Shown here: one piece after another, positions 58,074-64,000 of the stretch
Layout of the letters: each line of letters opens with the position of its first letter
Position numbering within the stretch: position 1 is the stretch's first letter
NCBI RefSeq assembly: GCF_954871325.1
Contig: NC_088778.1
Span: forward strand, 18,833,120 to 18,897,119
Direction: 5' to 3'
DNA: 64,000 nucleotides
Source of the DNA: Gordionus sp. m RMFG-2023
Lineage: Eukaryota > Nematomorpha > Gordioida > Chordodea > Parachordodidae
Notes under the pieces: model-generated
What the model saw: only the letters and a program-made list of their open reading frames with translations
What the model was told of the DNA's origin: nothing
Database searches by the model: none
Translations under genes and position numbers: made by a program

Positions 58074-59406
58074 CAGAGTTGTTAATCGCTACTTTTAAAA
58101 GTAGCGCCCTATCGCTGTCGCTATTTGTCAAAAAAAGTAGCTCGCTATTAGCTACTATTTTTAAAAAGTAGCTTTATAGCTACTTTTTATAAAAAAAATT
58201 TAGAAACAATTTATTTTTTATTTTTCATATAATGTAATTGTATAGTAAATCTAAATAATATATAAAAAATCAACATTTATAAATATTAAAATATAGTTAA
58301 TTTTGATTATAAAAAAATTTATGTAATAGATTTTAAATATTTATGGTAATTTGTTGAATCTTAATAATAAAATCATTTCAATATTATCATCCCCAAGTCT
58401 AGAGCGATGAAGAAAGTATCAGTTTTGCCTTACTAAATAATCTCTCGACACTAGCACTTGAGGGCAAGAGATTATTTAATCTTATATACATTGTTGTGTC
58501 CAACTATCAGCCGTGGTACATATATGAGATATCTCTGATAATTCTACTATTAAAGCATCTTTCATCACCTTAAACGTATTTGCTATTTTATTTACAAGTG
58601 TCTGGCGACATAAAATAGTTTTACAAGGTGATAAAGTTTTAATCGTCATAGTAAATGATGGATTATCAACCAAGGACATTGGCTGAACTGTATTGATTAT
58701 AAAATCCACAATAACTTTATCAATTAATTTCTGAGAAATATTGGCATTTGTATTATTAATTAAATTTGTCTGAATAGTCTTTTTGGATGTAGATTCATCT
58801 ATGCCAAAGTTATTTAAATGTTGTTCAATTTCCTTAAAACTATTAGCATGAACAGTCTTTTAAAATAAATATTATTATTTTATGTAAAAATGATAATTTA
58901 CCTTTAGGTGTTTCTTGAGGTTATAGCTATTGGATTGATTTGAGGAAATATTTTTTTTACATTTTAAACAAATAAATTTGAAACCAGTTTTTGTTTTAAT
59001 ATTTATCTTGAAAAATTTCTGAAATCTATGGAATGGGATAGTATTGCTATGAATATCATTTTTTCCCTGGTATCTTCCATTTTATTAATATCATTGTCTT
59101 ACTCTGAATCGCTTTCAACGATTTGGATATCCATATACGATGCCATTTTAAATTATTAACAGGTGATTTAGGTTTATAATACAAATTGAAAATATATTTC
59201 AATTTCAAAATTAAATAATAAATCATAAAAATTATAATTAATTATGGTATTATATTTAAATTTTCGTGCTTATACTTACATTCATTATATTTTTGCTAGC
59301 TACTTTTAAAAAAAGTAGCGCGCTAAAAAATTAAATAATTTCAAAAAAAGTAGCCGCTATTAGCTATAGCTACCAAAAAAGATATCGCGCTACTTTAACA
59401 ACTCTG
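58074..59406 (-). mobile_element. hAT element with BED-type transposase relic, perfect target duplication
   Basis: The left end is CAGAGTTGTTAATCGC and the right end, inward, is CAGAGTTGTTAAAGTAGCGC. Flanks atttttta at 58066-58073 and 59407-59414 are identical. Subterminal strings of gtagcgcgcta / tagctacttttt. Minus-strand coding pieces: a start near 59144 with an acidic stretch, a BED-like finger at about 58905-58980 (FICLKCKKNISSNQSNS, then YNLKKHLK), IANTFKVMKDALIVEL and HICTTADSWTQQC at 58482-58600, and near 58400-58450 the dimerisation motif SSASVERLFSKAKLIL. Most of the catalytic middle is missing, so it is an internally deleted copy. Inserted in the gypsy fossil. Confidence 0.88.
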
Positions 59407-61640
59407 ATTTTTTAAATCTGTTTTGTCATATATTATATATTTGATATCATCATTTATTTTTTGAGTATTATGTAAAAATAAAAAAACATATGGTTAAATC
59501 TTTTTAATTTTTTTTGTTTTTATTATAATAATTTACCCTGTATTTTATTTTTTTAAAATATAATTTTATTTATTTTTTCGATAATGACCTGTTAAGGTCA
59601 AGGATTATTAACAATAAACTTAATAAAAATATATAACTATTGAAAATAAAGAATGATAATAAAAATATCATAAAAATTAGGTGAGTAAGTTTCCTTAGGT
59701 GGTAAATACGGTAAAATAAAAATATCATAATGCATATTTAATAAAATGGTAAACAAAATATGATAAAATATGAAAATAATGTATTTATTTGGTACGTTAC
59801 CTTTATTTTTTTTCGTGAGAAGCCAGTATGTTTATATTATATATTTTTTAGATAGGATTTGTGAGGAAATTTTTTATTTTATATTATGGATTTTATATTA
59901 TGGATTTTATATAATTTTTAAGAAATTAATTTAAGTTTAATATTTTATATCTTTCTTTTTTGCTTTGAAATGATTTTGGATTCATCATTATAAGAAAAGT
60001 GGAGAATCATTGAGTAGACGCTTTACGCTGCCACCATAATGTAATTGTGATAATTTATGTTAAAACTATATTTGTGACGATTTATATAAAAACTTTATTT
60101 CGCATGTTGAAATAACAAAATTACAATCAAAATAAAAAATGTGTATATCTTTATATATAAAAAAAGACAAGTATATATAGTTTTAAAGTATTTGAAAACA
60201 TTTGCATAATAACATTAAAATAAGAAAAATTTAAACATGAAAATTAAATTTAATCGCCTGTAACTATTTACACATCTTAACAATAACTATAAATTACTTG
60301 CTCTAAAAATGTTTTTTTATTCATCTAGTAAAAAAATAAGATTATAAATATAATATATAATAAAAATAAACCTGAAATTTATGAAATTATCATAAGTTTC
60401 TTTCGTAAAAGATCCAAACACAAAATGGCAGCTACTCACTTCAATTTTTGCCACTTCAAATACATTAATCGGCAGTCTATTAATGTCATTGGATATAGTA
60501 AGAAAAATAAAGTAAAGAAATAAAATTAGAAATAAAATAAGAAGGAATAACAAAAATAAATAAAAATTTAAGAAAAATAAGAAAAAATAAATTAAATAAT
60601 ACGACTTTCCTTTTTTCATTGACATTTTTTCTTTCCTTTAGGGAATTTTCCTTTTTTGTTTGACACTTTTCGTTTTTTGATCGAACCTTTCCTTTTATGA
60701 TTGAAACTTTTCCTCTTTTGATTAGGACTTTTCCTCTTTTGAATGGGAAACCCTGTAACATAGCATAGATAAAACTTTCCATCATTTTATATAGTATATT
60801 CCTTTATTTATATTTATAAAAACACATGGCTCTAAACCAAATTCGAACTAACAAACCCGAGTTCAAGAGATTAAAATAAAAATTAGTTTATTTATATAGT
60901 TTCTCAATTATATTATTGGCGGCGCAAAAACAGTCAAGGTTAAAATGGAAAATGTGGTATAAAAATAATAAAGAATTTATTGTAATTCGTTTGAAATTTT
61001 ATCATTTAATGATAAAAATGGAAATCATGATTCTAAATGTGGGGATAATTTAAAAATTAATTTAAATCATTATATAGCATCAATACTGATATTGATAATT
61101 ATTTGAAAAATTTGGTGCTTATTTGTTAAATCAGATATTCAAAAAAAAATGATTTTAGCTAATATTGTAATACCAATTATATATAAAGTAGAAAATTTAA
61201 TATACTCAAAAAATAAATTGCTCTTTTGAAGAAATTTGCGATTCATTGAGAAAATTATTTTTAAAAAATAATACAAAATATTTTGCTATATTAGAGTTAA
61301 AACAACTTTTAGAAAAGGGGAAATAGTTATTTATAAAGGATAAATTCACTGAGTATTCCTTGCAAATTTTAAAGTGTTATAGATTTATAACTACTTATAA
61401 AAAGACAAACTTGTGTTATTCTAAAAATATATTATATCTATTTTTCTTATTAGTATTCACAGTATATATATATGTGTCGTATTGGGATATGGAATCTTGT
61501 GGGATTCGGAATTCCAACTAAGGATTCAAGATCTTGAATCCCCACGTTTTATTCTGGATCTTTTTTTTAAAATATTTTTTTAAAAAATATTTCAAAAATA
61601 TTCCATGAAAAAAATCCCCATGAAAAAAAATAAAAGAATA
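59407..61640. other. End region of the gypsy fossil and AT-rich flank
   Basis: 60041 to about 60320 should be the upstream terminal repeat of the gypsy fossil, but its outer limit is unclear. 60620-60770 is an inverted array of the ggaaaaggttcaatcaaaaa minisatellite. 60900-61440 has an unrecognised coding-like + strand stretch (EILSFNDKNGNHDSKCGD near 60990-61040). 61480-61600 has a gggattcggaattcc phrase similar to one near 62702. Confidence 0.4.
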
Positions 61641-62285
61641 TAATTATTTTTCTTCTCTTTTTTGCGGTTGGCACCATATAATTAAAAGGCCAAAATAAGG
61701 GATTTAAAAAAAGAATTTAAAAAAAAGAAAATAGTATAAAATTAAGGCATATAATAAATCAAAAGGGATGAGGTTAAGACATTTTTGTTTTAAAAATATT
61801 AAAATATATTACTTTTTCTTCTCTTTTTTGCGGTTGGCATCATATAATTAAAAGGCCAAAATAAGAGATTTAAAAAGAGAATTTAAAAAAAAGTAAATAG
61901 TATAAAATTAAGGCATATAATAAATGAAAAGGGATGAGGTTAAGACATTTTTGTTTTAAAAAATATTAAAATATATTATTTTTTCTTCTCTTTTTTGCGG
62001 TTGGCACCATATAATTAAAAGGCCAAAATAAGGGATTTTAAAAGAGAATTTAAAAAAAAGTAAATAGTATAAAATTAAGGCATATAATAAATGAAAAGGG
62101 ATGAGGTTAAGACATTTTTGTTTGAAAAAATATTAAAATTTTTTCTTCTCTTTTGCGGCTGGCACCATATAATTAAAAGACCAAAATAAGGGATTTAAAA
62201 AGAAAATTTAAAAAAAAAGTAAATAATATAAAATTAAGGCATATAGGTTAAGACTTATTTGTTTTAAAAATATTAATAAATATAT
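61640..62285. repeat. Satellite-like tandem repeat, ~165-bp unit, four copies
   Basis: Each unit has tcttctcttttttgcggttgg, accatataattaaaaggcc, gcatataataaat and gggatgaggttaagacattt. Starts near 61648, 61813, 61981 and 62140. The copies are nearly identical except for A-run lengths and a deletion in the last. Confidence 0.95.
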
Positions 62286-62324
62286 TTATAAAAATCCGAA
62301 TCATTGCAACAATTTTCGTTGAAC

Positions 62325-62680
62325 ATTTAAGCAGATACCCGAACCGTTATTTATAACGGTTCAATTTAGTTACGGTTCAGTATGTAAAAAATTATAATGG
62401 TTACGTTTTGGTTACGGTTCTTGAGAAGAAATTTATAAAGGTTCGGTTCGGTAATTTTAGCCCCGAATAAGCCCTTTCTACAGAAACCTGTGTTGCGGGA
62501 ACCGCCACTACTATAAGAGCATGTTTATATAATTCTGGATTTTCAAATTATTTCCATTTCTAAGATATAAAAACTGAACCGGTTTAACCCAGTTTAACCG
62601 TTTTTATAAAGATTCTTTTTACTCCTTCAAAAAATAATTATATTCGGTTACGGTTATTGTTCAGATATTAACAAAAGTAA
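62325..62680 (-). mobile_element. hAT remnant with ggttacggttcgg-rich ends
   Basis: Both sides are strings of aaccgtaacc / ggttacggttc. Near 62460-62525 the minus strand reads VVAVPATQVSVERAYSG, the hAT dimerisation motif. The outer ends (cagatacccgaaccg on the left, ggttattgttcagatatt on the right) are only partly complementary and no target duplication was seen. Confidence 0.6.
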
Positions 62681-62869
62681 AATTTTTTAAAATTTTTTTA
62701 GGGGGATTCGGAATCTTTTTTTATTCTTAAATTTTTCTCCTTTAGAGGGAGACTCGTCGTATCAAAACTTTCATTATCAAATCGAAGAAGCGCTGAACTT
62801 CATTCGTGCCACGAATAGTGCTAAGATAACCTTAAAATTTCCCTATTTGGCAGCCGTAGAAAAATTTCC

Positions 62870-63420
62870 GGAAGTTTGAATTCTTTTTACATCACCACAA
62901 AGATTTTCCCGACGAAGTTTAATTTTTTTTTGTTCCCCTTTTATTTTCGATTATTCTTTTATTCGCCAAACCTCCACACGTCTCCACACCCTTATAATTT
63001 TCCCGACGAAGTTCAATCCGATTTACTTAATTTTTCATTTTATTTACCAAACTTCCTCTTATCCCAACACCCTAAAAAAAAATTTCCCGGCGAAGTTAAA
63101 TTATATTGATGTTCTAATGATACATTTTATTAGCTAAACCTTCTCACTCCACACCCTAAAAATTTTCCCGACGAATTTAAATTCTATTTATGATCTAATA
63201 ATCCTTTTTATTGGCTAAACCTTCTCACTCCACACCCTAAAAATATTCCAGACGAAGTTAAATTCTATTGATGATCTAATGATCCATTTTATTTGCTAAA
63301 CTTTCTCAGTCCACACCCTAAAATATCTGCCGGCGATGTTAATTCTTCTTTACGATTATTCCTTATATTCCAAACTCCCCTCCTATAACACCACACCCTG
63401 AAAATTTTCCCAATGATAAA
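62870..63420. repeat. ~80-bp tandem repeat, six to seven diverged units
   Basis: Units contain ttttcccgacgaagttaaat, gatctaatgatcc and ctaaaccttctcactccaca plus ccctaaaa. The later copies are more alike than the outer ones. The + strand is pyrimidine-rich through 63700. Confidence 0.85.
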
Positions 63421-64000
63421 CTTCTTTTATCATTTTTGATTGAATTTTTTTTTGTTTACGTCCATTTATTATTTCTCTTGTCTATCTCTAAAATTATTTT
63501 ATTGTTATTTTTTTTTTAGTTTTCCAACCTAATTTCGATTGTTCTTTTTTTTTTCAATTTTGATTTTTTTTTCTCTCCCCCCCACCCCATTTCTCTTGTT
63601 AATACCCTTTTTTTGTTGTTCTTAATATAATACTTCTTATCCTTTATGTGTCTAATTCTATTTTATTTTTCTTTAAATTTACCAACCCTCCTAATTTCGA
63701 TTGTTTATAATAATACGTCTAATAGCCAGGGTTGCCAGATATTCTTCACTTAAAAACGTGAGTTTTTCTTTTATAATAATTAATGGGGGACTTCGCCACC
63801 CATAAACCCCAATTTGCGGGCCTTCGGCCTGCTTTTGCCCGCCTTCGGCCGGGGTAATTGATGTAGCAAACTTATCTAAGTTAATATGTTGTATTTAATA
63901 TAACAATTTTAAAGACAATGAAAATTCTTTATTGATTTACTAATAACTGATATATAATCTTTTCATGTTTAAAAATATAGCATAATATTAATTATTATAT
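63421..64000. mobile_element. Pyrimidine-rich flank and left end of another GC-module element
   Basis: At 63728 a sequence starts cagggttgccagatattc and 60 bp further has gggggacttcgccaccc, then tgcgggccttcggcctgc and cttttgcccgccttcggccggg. The same GC module lies inside the ends at 5530-5630 and 7545-7630. The element runs out of the window. 63421-63720 has no gene. Confidence 0.5.

Larger units (their letters stand above)
53235..60040 (-). mobile_element. Ty3/gypsy LTR retrotransposon fossil carrying two DNA transposons
   Basis: Read on the minus strand. A protease-like part lies near 55640-55880, reverse transcriptase at about 54700-55450, RNase H at about 54300-54650, and integrase at about 53243-54250. 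The order RT, RNase H, integrase marks Ty3/gypsy. A primer-site-like tggtggcagcgtaaagc lies at about 60031-60047, placing the element's upstream end there and the upstream terminal repeat to its right. No matching downstream repeat was found beyond the integrase, where a minisatellite begins, so that end is truncated. The coding part is broken in several places (roughly five to ten). The upstream untranslated/gag part holds a DD30E transposon (56870-57955) and a hAT (58074-59406). An old fossil. Confidence 0.8.

Noticed and set aside
60900-61440. A host gene with exons around 60990-61440
   Set aside because: Only short A/T-biased open stretches with no recognised domain and no consistent splice signals.

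Overview
This is a very AT-rich, transposon-saturated eukaryotic window. There is no bacterial gene organisation, operon, rRNA or CRISPR. The two host-type genes that can be read have spliceosomal introns of only 38-46 nt. The set of elements (many hAT families, piggyBac, Tc1/mariner relatives, RLE-type LINEs, Helitron-like ends, tRNA-derived SINE units, LTR elements) fits either an AT-rich early-diverging fungus or a small AT-rich invertebrate. The sequence alone does not decide between them.

The most important gene is a MED20 (Mediator subunit 20) homologue on the + strand. Exons 1-3 lie at 11491-11984 and encode 138 residues from the conserved MGV start. The matching C-terminal exon, in phase and ending in a stop, lies at 41178-41372. 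The product is 202 aa, close to human MED20 (212 aa). The two parts are separated by one intron of 29,193 nt (11985-41177), while the other introns here are about 40 nt. Almost everything between 12 and 41 kb is therefore transposon cargo inside one intron. A small divergent gene (11021-11378, minus) starts 112 bp upstream of MED20.

Layout: 0-7.7 kb holds a Tc1/IS630-like transposase relic, a LINE 3' end, a DUF4371-type hAT and a hAT-like element with 8-bp target duplications. 7.7-10.9 kb is a tandem-repeat field with a tRNA-derived SINE. 11.0-12.1 kb holds the host genes. 12.3-41.2 kb (the intron) holds at least ten dated insertions: hATs at 12354, 17402 and 20751; a 6.95-kb hAT (23833-30785) containing a LINE that contains a sister hAT; an OTU-domain pseudogene whose 42-nt intron received an LTR element; Helitron-like ends; and a DNA transposon with about 0.5-kb terminal inverted repeats. 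42-53 kb holds more nested hAT elements, a LINE relic, a mariner relic and minisatellites. 53.2-60 kb is a Ty3/gypsy fossil carrying a Tc1/IS630-like and a hAT insertion. 60-64 kb is satellite-like repeats.

Insertion order can be read at many sites because hAT target duplications (8 bp) survive. All joins, family names and alignments were made by eye from the sequence.
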